Shown: one piece after another, positions 1 through 9,533 of the stretch | Numbering within the stretch: the stretch's first letter is position 1 | How the letters are laid out: every line of letters starts with the position of its first letter | Source of the DNA: Bowmanella pacifica | Lineage (GTDB): Bacteria > Pseudomonadota > Gammaproteobacteria > Enterobacterales > Alteromonadaceae | Length of the DNA stretch: 64,000 nucleotides | Assembly (NCBI RefSeq): GCF_014645355.1 | Contig: NZ_BMLS01000002.1 | Coordinates: forward strand, 620,001 to 684,000 | Direction of reading: 5' to 3' | The notes under the pieces: model-generated | The model's database searches: none | What the model was told of the DNA's origin: nothing | Seen by the model: only the letters and a program-made list of their open reading frames with translations | Program-made: the position numbers and the translations under genes

Positions 1-420
1 GGCCTGATATTCAAAGCCACTGAAACGATCGTCTTCATACGAACCGAAAGCAAACACGCGATGCGCTGGATTTTCTAACTTGTAGTTACCCTGGCCTGAA
101 GCGAAGATTTTCTGTGCCGTGGTTTGAGACACCGTATCTTCATCGATAGTCTTCTCATCCTGCTTATAAAAGCCTTCCAGAATGTAGTCGTTACTCCATG
201 ACTCCAGTTCCTGATGAGCATTCAGGCGCCCTTTAAAGCTGGTAGAATCGGTATTCCCCGTAGTCGCCACAAAACCAATCTCGCCATCCAGGCTAAATGG
301 TTTTTCAGCTTCTTCCGGTACGCTGACATCTGCGGCAAACAGACTATCCAATGCATCTGCCTGAGCAGCAGAAGCAACAAACAGGGCGGCAAACATTGCC
401 AATCCAGATCTTTTTTTCAT
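1..420 (-). CDS. DUF481 family outer-membrane protein, C-terminus cut by window edge
   Basis: The first 140 residues are visible; the rest lies beyond base 1. A signal peptide (MKKRSGLAMF..., ending near Ala-Gln-Ala around residue 22) is followed by an acidic linker and a beta-barrel-like start with 'GFVATTGNTDS' near residues 49-59, the usual opening of DUF481 (YdiY-like, 'salt-induced outer membrane protein') domains. The start is ATG at 420 with GAGGA eight bases upstream. It lies downstream of fba on the same strand but behind a terminator, so it is probably transcribed separately. The function of the family is not known. Confidence 0.8.
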   Translation of the reverse strand, partial: MKKRSGLAMFAALFVASAAQADALDSLFAADVSVPEEAEKPFSLDGEIGFVATTGNTDSTSFKGRLNAHQELESWSNDYILEGFYKQDEKTIDEDTVSQTTAQKIFASGQGNYKLENPAHRVFAFGSYEDDRFSGFEYQA

Positions 421-562
421 CGGGCGGGTCCTCAATAGCTCTCAGGCGGCAATTGTAACGAAATCATACTAATTTGCTCAGTTTTTTTCGTCTATTTTTC
501 ACACAAATGATAATTTATTCCTGTATTTTCCAAGCACATACAATTTTTTAACCGAATAAAAA

Positions 563-589
563 CAAAAAAGGGTGCCAAAGCACCCTTTT
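563..589 (-). terminator. Rho-independent terminator after fba
   Basis: Stem GGGTGC / GCACCC with loop CAAA. On the minus strand it is followed by a run of T, and the other flank is T-rich too, so it may work in both directions. It sits just past the fba stop. Confidence 0.85.
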
Positions 590-604
590 AAAAAAAATAG
601 CAGC

Positions 605-1504
605 TTAGGCTTTAGATGCCTGGTAGATACTCTCAATCGCCATATCCAACGCCGCATCGAACTCGCCATCCGATTGCTTGGCAGACAAGCCTTCTGTTAA
701 GGCGCGAGAGAAACTGGCAATCATGCCGTGGTTATGGCTGAGTTTGCGGTTAGCATCGTCACGACTGTAGCCACCAGATAGCGCCACGACCCTGATCACA
801 TTCGGATGTTCGATACAATCGCGGTAAAAATTATCTTCATTGGGCAGGGTCAGCTTCAGCATCACCTTCTGGTCAACAGTGAGTTTATCCAGTTCAGCCA
901 GCAAAGCCTGCTTAAGCAGTGTTTCTGCTTCGGTTTTTTCCGGACAGTGGATATCCACTTCAGGTTCAATTATGGGTGTCAGGCCTGCGGCCAGAATCTG
1001 TTTACCCACTTCAAACTGCTGAGCCACCACCGCATTGATGCCAGCGGCATTGGCCTGCTTAATAACAGAACGCATCTTAGTGCCGAATACACCTTGAGCA
1101 ACGGCTTTAGTCAACAAAGCATCTAATTCAGGCATCGCTTTCATCAGTTGCACACCGTTGGCTTCGTCTTCCAAGCCTTTATCGACCTTCAAAAAAGGCA
1201 CAACTTGCTTCACATCCCACAAGTAACGTGAAGAAGGCTTACCGTCAATTTCACGATCCAGGGTGTTTTCAAACAAGATGGCGCCCAGCACCCGGTCACC
1301 GCCGAAGGCGTTGCTTGTCACGATGCGTGCACGCATCTGATGCACCAGATCAAACATCTGTTCATCGTTGGACCAATCCGCTTCACTCAAACCGTAAAGT
1401 TTCAGCGCTTTTGGCGTACTACCGCCACTTTGATCCAGTGCAGCAATAAACCCATCCTGGGTTAGTACTTTATTCAACATTTCTGTCTTCGCTTCGGCTG
1501 CCAT
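605..1504 (-). CDS. fba: Fructose-bisphosphate aldolase, class I
   Basis: 299 residues, full length for the short bacterial class I aldolases. It cleaves fructose 1,6-bisphosphate into dihydroxyacetone phosphate and glyceraldehyde 3-phosphate in the cytoplasm. Visible signatures are '[13 protein letters not shown]' near residue 22, 'IIEPEVDI' near 178, the Schiff-base segment 'LKLTLP' (Lys217) and '[18 protein letters not shown]' near 241. ATG at 1504 has AGGAG eight bases upstream; an in-frame TTG two codons earlier is less likely. It is last in epd-pgk-fba. In E. coli this position holds the class II metal-dependent enzyme, so the class I type is worth noting. Confidence 0.93.
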   Translation of the reverse strand: MAAEAKTEMLNKVLTQDGFIAALDQSGGSTPKALKLYGLSEADWSNDEQMFDLVHQMRARIVTSNAFGGDRVLGAILFENTLDREIDGKPSSRYLWDVKQVVPFLKVDKGLEDEANGVQLMKAMPELDALLTKAVAQGVFGTKMRSVIKQANAAGINAVVAQQFEVGKQILAAGLTPIIEPEVDIHCPEKTEAETLLKQALLAELDKLTVDQKVMLKLTLPNEDNFYRDCIEHPNVIRVVALSGGYSRDDANRKLSHNHGMIASFSRALTEGLSAKQSDGEFDAALDMAIESIYQASKA

Positions 1505-1637
1505 CGGCAACGCTCCTTTTTAGTTTCGGCCGTGAGGCCAGGGTACAAAGATAATTATTCAATTATTGAGGGTTTAAACCCTTCTTGTTATTAAAACGTC
1601 AAGGCACAGCCCCTTACATGGGCGCTGCTCACTTTAC

Positions 1638-2813
1638 TTATCCAGCGCGCTTTTCCAACATCGCAACGGCCGGCAGCACTTTGCCTTCCAAGAATTCCAG
1701 AAACGCACCGCCACCGGTGGAAATATAGGATATCTTGTCGGCAATATCGTATTTATCCACTGCCGCCAGGGTGTCACCACCGCCGGCAATAGAGAAGGCC
1801 TTGCTGTTGGCAATGGCCATGGACAAGGCTTTAGTACCACCACCGAACTGATCAAATTCAAACACGCCCACCGGGCCATTCCATACAATGGTGCCCGCTT
1901 TTTCAATCAGCTTAGCCAGTACCTCGGCGGTTTGTGGGCCGATATCAAAGATCATATCCGATTCGGCAACATCACCCACGGGTTTATGGGTGGCCTCGGC
2001 AGTTTCAGAAAATTCCTGACCCACTATCACATCCACCGGTACCGGAATATCCCCACCGCTGGCCTGCGCTTTTGCCAACAAGCGTTGTGCCTCAGGAATG
2101 AGGTCTGCCTCATACAAAGACTTGCCAACGGGTTTGCCCGTAGCTGCAATGAAAGTGTTAGCGATACCACCGCCCACAATCAACTGGTCCACTTTTTCAG
2201 ACAAGGATTCCAGCACCGTCAGTTTAGTCGACACCTTGGAGCCACCAACAATGGCCAGCAATGGGCGGGCCGGGTTGTCCAGAGCTTTACCCAAGGCATC
2301 CAGTTCAGCAGCCAACAAAGGACCTGCGCATGCCACTGGCGCATATAAGCCCACACCATGGGTAGACGCTTGTGCGCGGTGCGCGGTGCCAAAGGCATCC
2401 ATCACATAGATATCGCAAAGGGCTGCATATTGACGCGACAGTTGCTCGTCGTCTTTCCCTTCACCTTGGTTAAAGCGCACATTTTCCAGCACCACCAGCT
2501 CGCCGGCTTGTAGCTCCAACCCGCTTAGATAGTCTTTGGCCAAACGTACCGGACAATCCAACGCGGATTTAAGATAATCTACGACAGGAGCCAGCGAATA
2601 TGCCTCTTCCACAACCCCTTCGGTAGGACGCCCCAGGTGAGACATCACCATCACTTTAGCGCCGGCCTGCAATGCCAGTTTCAGGGTAGGTAAAGACGCT
2701 TTAATGCGAGCATCAGACGTGACCTTGCCGTCTTTGACCGGCACATTCAGATCCTGGCGAATCAGCACTCGCTTACCGGCCAGATCCAGATCTGACATTT
2801 TCAAAACCTTCAT
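1638..2813 (-). CDS. pgk: Phosphoglycerate kinase
   Basis: 391 residues, full length. It catalyses the reversible transfer between 1,3-bisphosphoglycerate and ADP in glycolysis. Seen: N-terminal '[12 protein letters not shown]', 'SHLGRP' near residue 62, 'GGSKVSTKL' near 200, 'NGPVGVFE' near 318 and the C-terminal nucleotide loop '[12 protein letters not shown]'. ATG at 2813 has a GGAG motif upstream and matches the usual N-terminus (compare [16 protein letters not shown] in E. coli); the longer open frame to 2954 reads back into epd and is not used. It lies 80 bases after epd. Confidence 0.97.
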   Translation of the reverse strand: MKVLKMSDLDLAGKRVLIRQDLNVPVKDGKVTSDARIKASLPTLKLALQAGAKVMVMSHLGRPTEGVVEEAYSLAPVVDYLKSALDCPVRLAKDYLSGLELQAGELVVLENVRFNQGEGKDDEQLSRQYAALCDIYVMDAFGTAHRAQASTHGVGLYAPVACAGPLLAAELDALGKALDNPARPLLAIVGGSKVSTKLTVLESLSEKVDQLIVGGGIANTFIAATGKPVGKSLYEADLIPEAQRLLAKAQASGGDIPVPVDVIVGQEFSETAEATHKPVGDVAESDMIFDIGPQTAEVLAKLIEKAGTIVWNGPVGVFEFDQFGGGTKALSMAIANSKAFSIAGGGDTLAAVDKYDIADKISYISTGGGAFLEFLEGKVLPAVAMLEKRAG

Positions 2814-2893
2814 GGCATATCTCCAAAGTTTGCAATGTTGCGCGGCCGACCCCCTGTCTGCCGCAAAATTCGTTGTTATCCGGGCCCGCTGAC

Positions 2894-3913
2894 TTAGCGA
2901 CAGCCTGCGGCCATTACCAGGGCGGTATCCAGCATACGATTGGCAAAGCCCCACTCGTTATCGCACCATACCAAGGTTTTCACCAGTCGCTTATGGCTGA
3001 CCCGGGTTTGGGTACCGTCAACAATAGCCGAGTGGGGATCGTGATTAAAATCCACCGATACCAGCGGCTCTTCGGTATAACCCAGAATGCCAGCAAGACG
3101 CCCTTCTCTGGCCTGCATCAGTGCCTGATTCACTTGCTGAATATTAACATCGGTAGCTAAAGTGACGCTTAAATCCATAGCCGTCACATTAATGGTCGGC
3201 ACGCGAACGGCAATTGCCTCAAAACGGCCGGCGAACTTGGGCAGGATCCGCTCTATACCTCGGGCAAGCTTTGTATCAACCGGGATAATGGACTGGCTGG
3301 CGGCGCGGGTGCGACGCAGGTCAGCATGGTAAGCGTCGATAACCTGCTGATCATGCATAGAGGCATGAATGGTGGTGATAGTACCGCTGTCCACACCAAA
3401 GGCCTGATCCAGCGCCTGGATCACAGGTACAATACAGTTGGTGGTGCAGGAACCATTGGACACTATGCGGTGTTCCGGGGTCAGCAGGTCTTCATTGATG
3501 CCAAAAATCACCGTGGCATCCACATCTGCATCACCACTACAGGGCTGAGAAAACAACACTTTACCTGCCCCTTGGTTCAGGTGGGCTTGCCCAGCCACGC
3601 GGTCACCATAAACGCCGGTGCATTCAAGCACCAAATCCACCTCAAGCTGCGCCCAGGGAAGCTCGCTGAGCTCGGTTTTGTTTAACAGCTGAATACTGTC
3701 ACCGGCCACATTTAGGCGATCACCCTCCAGGCTTACCGCAAAGGGAAAGCGGCCATGGGAGGTGTCATATTTCAGCAGATGCGCAATCCCCTCTGGCTTG
3801 GCCAGCTCGTTGATAGCGACGATCTGCACCTGGTCGTTACGACCGGTTTCATAGAGGGCCCGCAACACATTGCGACCTATACGTCCGAAACCATTGATAG
3901 CAATACGTAACAT
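2894..3913 (-). CDS. epd: Erythrose-4-phosphate dehydrogenase
   Basis: 339 residues, GAPDH superfamily. It oxidises D-erythrose 4-phosphate to 4-phosphoerythronate with NAD, the first step of the DXP-dependent pyridoxal phosphate pathway. N-terminal Rossmann motif '[15 protein letters not shown]', catalytic 'SCTTNC' with Cys156, and a C-terminal half close to E. coli Epd ('[18 protein letters not shown]', '[15 protein letters not shown]'). Placement before pgk is the classical enterobacterial order. A minor GAPDH activity is possible. The 5' leader contains a structured, terminator-bearing element. Confidence 0.93.
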   Translation of the reverse strand: MLRIAINGFGRIGRNVLRALYETGRNDQVQIVAINELAKPEGIAHLLKYDTSHGRFPFAVSLEGDRLNVAGDSIQLLNKTELSELPWAQLEVDLVLECTGVYGDRVAGQAHLNQGAGKVLFSQPCSGDADVDATVIFGINEDLLTPEHRIVSNGSCTTNCIVPVIQALDQAFGVDSGTITTIHASMHDQQVIDAYHADLRRTRAASQSIIPVDTKLARGIERILPKFAGRFEAIAVRVPTINVTAMDLSVTLATDVNIQQVNQALMQAREGRLAGILGYTEEPLVSVDFNHDPHSAIVDGTQTRVSHKRLVKTLVWCDNEWGFANRMLDTALVMAAGCR

Positions 3914-3958
3914 TCAAGACGACTCAGTAAATCCCGAGGGTACAGTCCACCCAGGATT

Positions 3959-4007
3959 AAAAAAACAAAGGGCTGGAGCGCCGAATGGGTAAAGTATGAG
4001 CTCCAGC
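3959..4007 (-). terminator. Terminator-like hairpin 46 bases before epd
   Basis: On the minus strand GCTGGAGC and GCTCCAGC form a perfect 8-bp stem around a 20-base loop, followed by CC, TTT, G and seven T. The long loop is unusual and contains one strand of the competing P1 helix. It could end the tkt transcript or attenuate read-through into epd-pgk-fba. Confidence 0.6.
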
Positions 4008-4252
4008 GGAGGTAGAAATTTCTTCAGGCAATCCAGGTCTTTTTATGGCTTTAGTGGTACTAAAGCCTAAAGAGCCTGGAGCAGACTGGGGGAATTTCTA
4101 CCCCGCCCTACGGGAGCCACCGGAAATCCGCTCTTCCGGCGTTACGGCTGCTTGAAAGATTGTCGATATTCCTGCACAACCGTGCCTTGGCAAAGCGGAT
4201 TTCTGCCAGGCTCTGGTGGTCATAATTCACCCATTCGGCGCTCTTAAGCGCC
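3959..4252 (-). promoter_or_regulatory. Candidate structured leader / attenuator between tkt and epd
   Basis: This 357-base gene-free stretch is full of complementary segments. In minus-strand RNA order: hairpin A (GGCGCT/AGCGCC, plus 4237-4252); helix P1, a perfect 15-base pair between GAGCGCCGAATGGGT (copies at plus 3976-3990 and, reverse-complemented, 4229-4243); helix P2, a perfect 10-base pair (4194-4203 with 4123-4132); hairpin P3, 10 bp at its base (4093-4102 with 4011-4020) and 8 bp at its tip (4060-4067 with 4047-4054, 5-base loop); then a terminator stem (4000-4007 with 3972-3979) and a T-run. P1's 3' strand shares four bases with the terminator and its 5' strand shares hairpin A, so P1 excludes both. 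That is the layout of a transcription attenuator. A MITE-like palindromic repeat is the main alternative: beyond the 15 bases the outer arms stay similar for about 15 more. Confidence 0.55.
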
Positions 4253-4270
4253 CGTATTGTACGTTTTTGT

Positions 4271-6283
4271 TTATTCGCCAAGCAAGGATAAGGCGGTTGC
4301 AACGACGTTTTCTGCTGTAAAGCCAAAGTGCTTAAGCAGCACCCCGCCCGGAGCAGATTCACCGAAGGTCGTCATGCCCACCACTTTGCCGTTCAGGCCA
4401 ACATACTTGTACCAGTAATCCACGTGTGCCGCTTCCACCGCTACCCGGCGGGTGACGGCAGCAGGCAGTACCGCTTCTTTATAAGCGCTGTCCTGACGTT
4501 CAAATACCGAGGTGCTGGGCAAGGATACCACTCGCACTTTGTGTCCCTGTTCACTCAACTGCGCGGCGGCCGCGACGGTAATTTCAATCTCAGAGCCGGT
4601 GGCAATCAGAATGATATCCGGCTGACCTGCACAGTCTTTAAGGATATATCCACCGCGGGCGATATTAGCCAGTTGCGCGTCATCACGTGATTGCGCGGCC
4701 AGGTTCTGACGACTAAACACTAACGATGAGGGGCCATCGGTACGCTGAAGTGCCAATTTCCAGGCCACTGCAGTTTCAGCCGCATCACATGGACGCCAGG
4801 TATCCATATTGGGTGTCAGACGCAGGTTGGCCACTTGCTCAACCGGTTGGTGGGTTGGACCATCTTCCCCCTGACCAATACTGTCATGGGTATAGACAAA
4901 GATATTCGGTACTTTCATCAATGCAGACATACGCACAGCGTTACGAGCGTATTCCATAAACATCAGGAAAGTGGCACCGTAAGTGCGGAATCCACCGTGC
5001 AAGCCAATGCCATTCATAATGGCGCTCATGCCAAATTCACGCACACCGTAATAAATGTAGTTACCGCTGGCATCTTCGGCAGTCAGTCCTTTGGAGCCAG
5101 ACCACAAGGTCAGGTTCGAACCTGCCAAATCCGCCGAGCCGCCAATCACTTCAGGTAACAAGGCCGCATAAGCTTCGATAGCATTTTGCGAAGCTTTACG
5201 GCTGGCAATATTCTCTGCTTTGTCCTGACATTGGCGAATAAAAGCATCGGCCTTATCGGCAAAGTCTGCCGGCAACTCGCCAGCCAGACGACGTGTCAGT
5301 TCCGCAGCGAGCTCAGGATAAGCGCTTGCATAAGCCTCAAACTGATTGTTCCAATGCTGTTCTAGGTTGGCGCCTTTGGCTTTAGCATCCCACCCAGCAT
5401 AGACATCGGCAGGAATCTCAAAAGGTGCATGTGGCCATTGCAGGAATTCACGGGCTGCGGCAATTTCGTCATCTCCCAACGGGGCACCGTGACAGTCATG
5501 GCTGCCAGATTTGTTGGGTGAACCAAAACCGATAATGGTTTTGGTACAGATCAAGGTCGGTTTGCTTGTTTCAGCCTTTGCCGCTTCAATAGCCGCTTTC
5601 ACTTGCTCAGCATCATGCCCGTCTACATTTTCAATCACGTGCCAACCGTAAGCACGGAAACGTCCAGGAGTATCGTCGGTAAACCAGCCTTCCACATGCC
5701 CATCAATGGAAATGCCGTTGTCGTCCCAAAACGCGATGAGTTTGCCAAGACCCAAGGTACCAGCCAAAGAACAAGTCTCATGTGAAACCCCTTCCATCAA
5801 ACAACCGTCACCCAGGAAGCAATAGGTGAAGTGATCAATAATGTCATGGCCTTCACGGTTAAATTGCGCAGCCAGGGCTTTTTCAGCAATGGCCATACCC
5901 ACAGCATTACTAATGCCTTGTCCTAACGGACCGGTCGTGGTTTCCACACCGGGAGCATAACCATATTCAGGGTGACCTGGGGTTTTAGAATGGAGTTGAC
6001 GGAAGTTTTGCAACTCTTCGATAGGTAATTCATAGCCGCTTAAATGCAACAATGAATAAATCAGCATGGAGCCATGGCCGTTTGACAACACAAAGCGGTC
6101 ACGGTTAGTCCAGTTTGGATTGGCCGGATTGTGATTGAGAAAATCACACCACAATACCTGCGCAATATCCGCCATCCCCATAGGGGCACCTGGGTGACCA
6201 GACTTGGCTTTTTGAACCGCGTCCATAGAAAGGGCGCGAATGGCATTGGCTAACTCGCGACGAGTGGCTTGTGACTGGGGCAT
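4271..6283 (-). CDS. tkt: Transketolase
   Basis: 670 residues, full length. A thiamine-diphosphate enzyme moving two-carbon units between sugar phosphates in the non-oxidative pentose phosphate pathway. Seen: '[14 protein letters not shown]' near residue 26, the ThDP motif starting '[12 protein letters not shown]' near 158 and continuing to 'DDNGISIDG', and the pyrimidine-domain signature '[15 protein letters not shown]' near 474. The start has AGGAG upstream. It is divergent from metK across a 318-base region and upstream of the structured leader of epd. It supplies erythrose 4-phosphate, the substrate of epd. Confidence 0.97.
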   Translation of the reverse strand: MPQSQATRRELANAIRALSMDAVQKAKSGHPGAPMGMADIAQVLWCDFLNHNPANPNWTNRDRFVLSNGHGSMLIYSLLHLSGYELPIEELQNFRQLHSKTPGHPEYGYAPGVETTTGPLGQGISNAVGMAIAEKALAAQFNREGHDIIDHFTYCFLGDGCLMEGVSHETCSLAGTLGLGKLIAFWDDNGISIDGHVEGWFTDDTPGRFRAYGWHVIENVDGHDAEQVKAAIEAAKAETSKPTLICTKTIIGFGSPNKSGSHDCHGAPLGDDEIAAAREFLQWPHAPFEIPADVYAGWDAKAKGANLEQHWNNQFEAYASAYPELAAELTRRLAGELPADFADKADAFIRQCQDKAENIASRKASQNAIEAYAALLPEVIGGSADLAGSNLTLWSGSKGLTAEDASGNYIYYGVREFGMSAIMNGIGLHGGFRTYGATFLMFMEYARNAVRMSALMKVPNIFVYTHDSIGQGEDGPTHQPVEQVANLRLTPNMDTWRPCDAAETAVAWKLALQRTDGPSSLVFSRQNLAAQSRDDAQLANIARGGYILKDCAGQPDIILIATGSEIEITVAAAAQLSEQGHKVRVVSLPSTSVFERQDSAYKEAVLPAAVTRRVAVEAAHVDYWYKYVGLNGKVVGMTTFGESAPGGVLLKHFGFTAENVVATALSLLGE

Positions 6284-6446
6284 ATTAACTCCTGCTGTGG
6301 GCCGACACTGCGGCCCTGACGATTCTTGGCAAAAAAACGGGCACCTATTCTTACCCAGCCCAGCGGCAACTGCAATGACGTTAGCAGATTACCCAATGCC
6401 AAAGGCGAATAAGGTATTAGGTCTGGTTTATTACCTATACCTCACC

Positions 6447-6538
6447 TTGACATTTTGAGACTGGCAAGCAAACTTAACAAACAGACATTTAGACGTCTAG
6501 ATGTAAAAACTGGATTTTTTTATCCTCTGGGGTAAAAT
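6447..6538 (+). promoter_or_regulatory. metK promoter region in the tkt-metK divergent gap
   Basis: The 6284-6601 gap between tkt and metK holds no gene. The best sigma-70 candidate for metK is TGGATT (6511-6516) and TAAAAT (6533-6538) with a 16-base spacer, directly downstream of the MetJ boxes. A TTGACA at 6447-6452 is an alternative -35 with a poor -10. The exact start site cannot be decided by eye. Apart from this and the MetJ boxes I see nothing else in the gap. Confidence 0.45.
6483..6506 (+). promoter_or_regulatory. Three tandem MetJ (met box) operators before metK
   Basis: AGACATTT, AGACGTCT and AGATGTAA lie head to tail. The middle one is the perfect 8-base MetJ consensus, and MetJ binds arrays of such boxes as stacked dimers with S-adenosylmethionine as co-repressor. 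Their place 5 bases before the likely -35 element fits repression of metK by its own product. Confidence 0.85.
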
Positions 6539-6601
6539 GCGCGCCATTATGGCCGTTAACCTAGCGGTCAATGTTGAATTTATGTTTTTTGAGGAAGAAT
6601 C

Positions 6602-7744
6602 ATGGCAAAACATCTGTTTACCTCAGAGTCTGTATCCGAAGGCCATCCGGATAAGATAGCCGACCAGATCTCTGATGCGGTATTGGATGCGATCCTGACT
6701 CAGGACCCCAAAGCGCGCGTTGCCTGCGAAACTTATGTCAAAACCGGTATGGTGTTGGTGGGTGGTGAAATTACCACGTCTGCCTGGGTAGACATTGAAG
6801 AGCTAACCCGCAAAACCGTACGTGAAATCGGTTATGTCCATTCAGATATGGGCTTTGATGCCGACTCCTGCGCGGTACTGAATGCCATTGGTAAACAAAG
6901 CCCGGACATTAATCAGGGAGTAGATCGCTCTCGCCCTGAGGAACAAGGTGCAGGTGACCAGGGCCTGATGTTTGGCTATGCCACCAATGAAACCGACGTG
7001 CTGATGCCTGCTCCAATTTTTTACTCACACCTGCTTGTTAAACGTCAGGCAGAAGTGCGTAAAAACGGTACGCTAAGCTGGTTGCGCCCTGATGCCAAGA
7101 GCCAGGTGACCTTCGCCTATGAGAATGGCAAGCCAGTAGGGATTGATGCCGTTGTGTTGTCTACCCAGCACTGTGACTCCATCTCCACCGCCGATTTGCA
7201 AGAAGCGGTGATGGAAGAAATCATCAAACCTGTGCTACCTGCCCAGTGGCTGAACAGCCAGACCAAGTTCTTTATCAACCCAACCGGCCGTTTTGTTATT
7301 GGCGGTCCTATGGGTGACTGTGGCCTGACCGGCCGTAAGATTATTGTCGACACCTACGGCGGTATGGCCCGTCATGGTGGCGGAGCCTTCTCAGGCAAGG
7401 ACCCGTCCAAAGTTGACCGTTCCGCAGCCTATGCTGGTCGTTACGTGGCCAAAAACATTGTGGCCGCAGGCTTGGCAGACAAGTGTGAAATTCAGGTGTC
7501 CTACGCCATCGGCGTGGCCGAGCCAACCTCTATCAGCATTGATACTTTCGGCACCGGCAAGGTTGACGAAGCAACACTGATAGCACTGGTACGTGAACAT
7601 TTTGATCTGCGTCCTTATGGCTTAATTCAAATGCTGGATCTGGAGCGCCCTATCTATCAGGCCACGGCTGCTTACGGGCACTTCGGCCGCGAGGAATTCC
7701 CTTGGGAGGCCACAGATAAAGCTGACGTATTACGTCAAAGCTAA
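6602..7744 (+). CDS. metK: S-adenosylmethionine synthase
   Basis: 380 residues, full length. It makes S-adenosylmethionine from methionine and ATP. Signatures: '[20 protein letters not shown]' near residue 10, '[12 protein letters not shown]' near 117 and '[21 protein letters not shown]' near 264. Start ATG after GAGGAA. A single-gene unit with its own MetJ-controlled promoter and a strong terminator after the stop. Confidence 0.97.
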   Translation: MAKHLFTSESVSEGHPDKIADQISDAVLDAILTQDPKARVACETYVKTGMVLVGGEITTSAWVDIEELTRKTVREIGYVHSDMGFDADSCAVLNAIGKQSPDINQGVDRSRPEEQGAGDQGLMFGYATNETDVLMPAPIFYSHLLVKRQAEVRKNGTLSWLRPDAKSQVTFAYENGKPVGIDAVVLSTQHCDSISTADLQEAVMEEIIKPVLPAQWLNSQTKFFINPTGRFVIGGPMGDCGLTGRKIIVDTYGGMARHGGGAFSGKDPSKVDRSAAYAGRYVAKNIVAAGLADKCEIQVSYAIGVAEPTSISIDTFGTGKVDEATLIALVREHFDLRPYGLIQMLDLERPIYQATAAYGHFGREEFPWEATDKADVLRQS

Positions 7745-7762
7745 ACAGCTTATCAGTTCTAT

Positions 7763-7789
7763 AAAAGCCGGACTTTGTCCGGCTTTTTT
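7763..7789 (+). terminator. Rho-independent terminator of metK
   Basis: GCCGGAC / GTCCGGC stem, TTT loop, followed by a run of T, about 20 bases after the metK stop. Confidence 0.9.
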
Positions 7790-7901
7790 GTCTATGCGCG
7801 ACACACGACACTCAAATCCGCACAAGCTAGCTACCGCCACTTCGGCATTCATCATGTTATTGGACGCTGTTGGTTAAAACATCAGGACAAAATAAGCTTG
7901 T

Positions 7902-8519
7902 TTATGATGATGGCCTAAGCAATAAATAAACCCCGCCACCTACCATCAGTCCGCCGGTTACGCGCTGCCAGATAAGCCCAAAACGGTTACCGCCTAGTCG
8001 CACAATCAAGGAACTTCCCAGCCAGGCATACAGGACTTTAACTCCGCCCACGGCAAATACCGTAAGTAGAAGCAGGTAAACTACATCAAGAACGCCCAAC
8101 GCCTGCATATCCAAAATGCTAGGGAACAAACTGGCATAAAAAACTATGGCTTTAATATCCGCCAGGGTAAGCAAAAGGCCACTTAGGTAACTGCTGCTCC
8201 AGGCAGATTTAGCCGCGATTGTTGGCTGCCCAAAACGCATCTGAGACAGCAGTCGCCAGCCAAGCCAAATAAGGTAGCCAGCCGCCAGCAAACGAACTAA
8301 GCTAAACACTTCGCCCAGCCAATGGGCCAGGGCTGACATACCCAGAATCGCCAAACTGGCAAAGAGCAAATCCGCAGTGACAATTCCCAGCGCCACCATC
8401 ATGCCCTGCCACATACCGTGACTGGCGCTGCGACTAACCACCAGGACAACACTGGCACTAGGCAGTGCAGCCAGAGCCAACAGACTGGAAAACAGCATCA
8501 ACATTTGCGTTGAGGTCAT
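7902..8519 (-). CDS. LysE/RhtB family amino-acid exporter
   Basis: 205 residues, typical length. Five to six hydrophobic segments, with the 'YLIWLGWRLL' segment near residue 82 characteristic of the LysE/RhtB superfamily, which exports amino acids across the inner membrane. The substrate cannot be read from the sequence. The start has AAGGA upstream. A perfect 14-base palindrome lies just before the gene, between it and the divergent protease gene. Confidence 0.8.
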   Translation of the reverse strand: MTSTQMLMLFSSLLALAALPSASVVLVVSRSASHGMWQGMMVALGIVTADLLFASLAILGMSALAHWLGEVFSLVRLLAAGYLIWLGWRLLSQMRFGQPTIAAKSAWSSSYLSGLLLTLADIKAIVFYASLFPSILDMQALGVLDVVYLLLLTVFAVGGVKVLYAWLGSSLIVRLGGNRFGLIWQRVTGGLMVGGGVYLLLRPSS

Positions 8520-8527
8520 AGGTTGTC

Positions 8528-8541
8528 CTTGTGATCACAAG
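8528..8541. promoter_or_regulatory. Perfect palindrome between exporter and protease genes
   Basis: CTTGTGATCACAAG is a 14-base perfect palindrome eight bases upstream of the exporter start and 68 bases before the protease start. It could be an operator for a dimeric regulator. No regulator gene adjoins, so the factor is unknown. Confidence 0.3.
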
Positions 8542-8609
8542 CTATGGTGGAAATTGCCACGCAGCTGGGCAAAAATAGCCACAGGCATTCCATCATCAAG
8601 AGAAAACGG

Positions 8610-9404
8610 ATGAAACTCAAGCATATCACTCTGGCAATCTGCATTGCGGCTTTACTGGCGTCCTGCGCTAAATCCCCCACCGGCCGCAGTCAGTTGAAAC
8701 TCTACTCCTCCAGCCAGCTGTCGGAAATGGGTAGCCAGGCATTCGACAGTATGAAGAGCGAACAAAAAGTCTCGGCGAAACAAGTAGATAACCGCTATGT
8801 AAAGTGTGTTGCTGAAAACATAGTGCATCAAGTACCAGACGGCGTATTTAGCGGTCAGTGGGAAGTCGTCGTGTTCGAGGATGATCAGGTTAACGCCTTT
8901 GCGCTCCCTGGAGGCAAAATTGGTGTGTATACCGGCCTGCTAAAAGTTGCCAAAAACCAAAACCAGCTTGCCGCCGTTATCGGCCATGAGGTAGGCCATG
9001 TGATTGCCGAGCATGGTAACGAGCGAATGTCTAACAGTGCCGTAATAGGCTTGGGTATGGAAGCCACCAATCAGATCTTACAAGCCAAGCAGGTGGGACA
9101 AAGCAATATGATTATGGCAGGCTTGGGGTTGGCCACGCAGGTGGGCATTCAGTTACCCTTTAGCCGCACCCACGAATCGGAAGCCGATCTTATCGGCTTG
9201 CAACTGATGGCCAGAGCGGGTTTTGACCCCGCCGAATCAGTCAAACTATGGGAGAACATGGAAAAAGCCAGTGGTGGTGAACGCCAGCCAGAGTTGCTAT
9301 CTACTCACCCGGCCCCACAAACCCGCATTCAGTTGTTAAGCCAAAACTTGCCGGCCGCTAATAAGGATTTTCAAGCCAGTCCTAATCGCCCTCGCTGCCA
9401 ATAA
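8610..9404 (+). CDS. M48 family metalloprotease, lipoprotein
   Basis: 264 residues. Signal sequence with lipobox 'LLASC' (Cys19), so probably anchored to a membrane facing the periplasm. Peptidase M48 signature 'IGHEVGHVIAEH' with zinc ligands His126 and His130, and the third-ligand motif 'HESEADLIG' near residue 188. It resembles the LoiP/YcaL group of periplasmic proteases, which act on outer-membrane protein quality. ATG at 8610 is chosen because it begins the signal peptide; the frame open from 8544 adds a non-hydrophobic extension. Confidence 0.88.
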   Translation: MKLKHITLAICIAALLASCAKSPTGRSQLKLYSSSQLSEMGSQAFDSMKSEQKVSAKQVDNRYVKCVAENIVHQVPDGVFSGQWEVVVFEDDQVNAFALPGGKIGVYTGLLKVAKNQNQLAAVIGHEVGHVIAEHGNERMSNSAVIGLGMEATNQILQAKQVGQSNMIMAGLGLATQVGIQLPFSRTHESEADLIGLQLMARAGFDPAESVKLWENMEKASGGERQPELLSTHPAPQTRIQLLSQNLPAANKDFQASPNRPRCQ

Positions 9405-9533
9405 GCTGATACCCGGCCGCCCGCTTGGGCGGTCTACCCACGAATCAAATAATGCGCTAAATAGCGCAGTCCTGTGCTTTATCCTCGTCTATATTTTTAT
9501 CTTGTTCGCTGCAAATGGATAAGGGAATTGATT

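Noticed and set aside
1932-2348. 138-residue frame antisense to pgk
   Set aside because: Shadow of a full-length, highly conserved gene; no ribosome site.
4108-4362. 84-residue minus-strand frame across the end of tkt and the gap
   Set aside because: It starts inside tkt in another frame and its tail runs through the structured RNA; no ribosome site and no recognisable domain.
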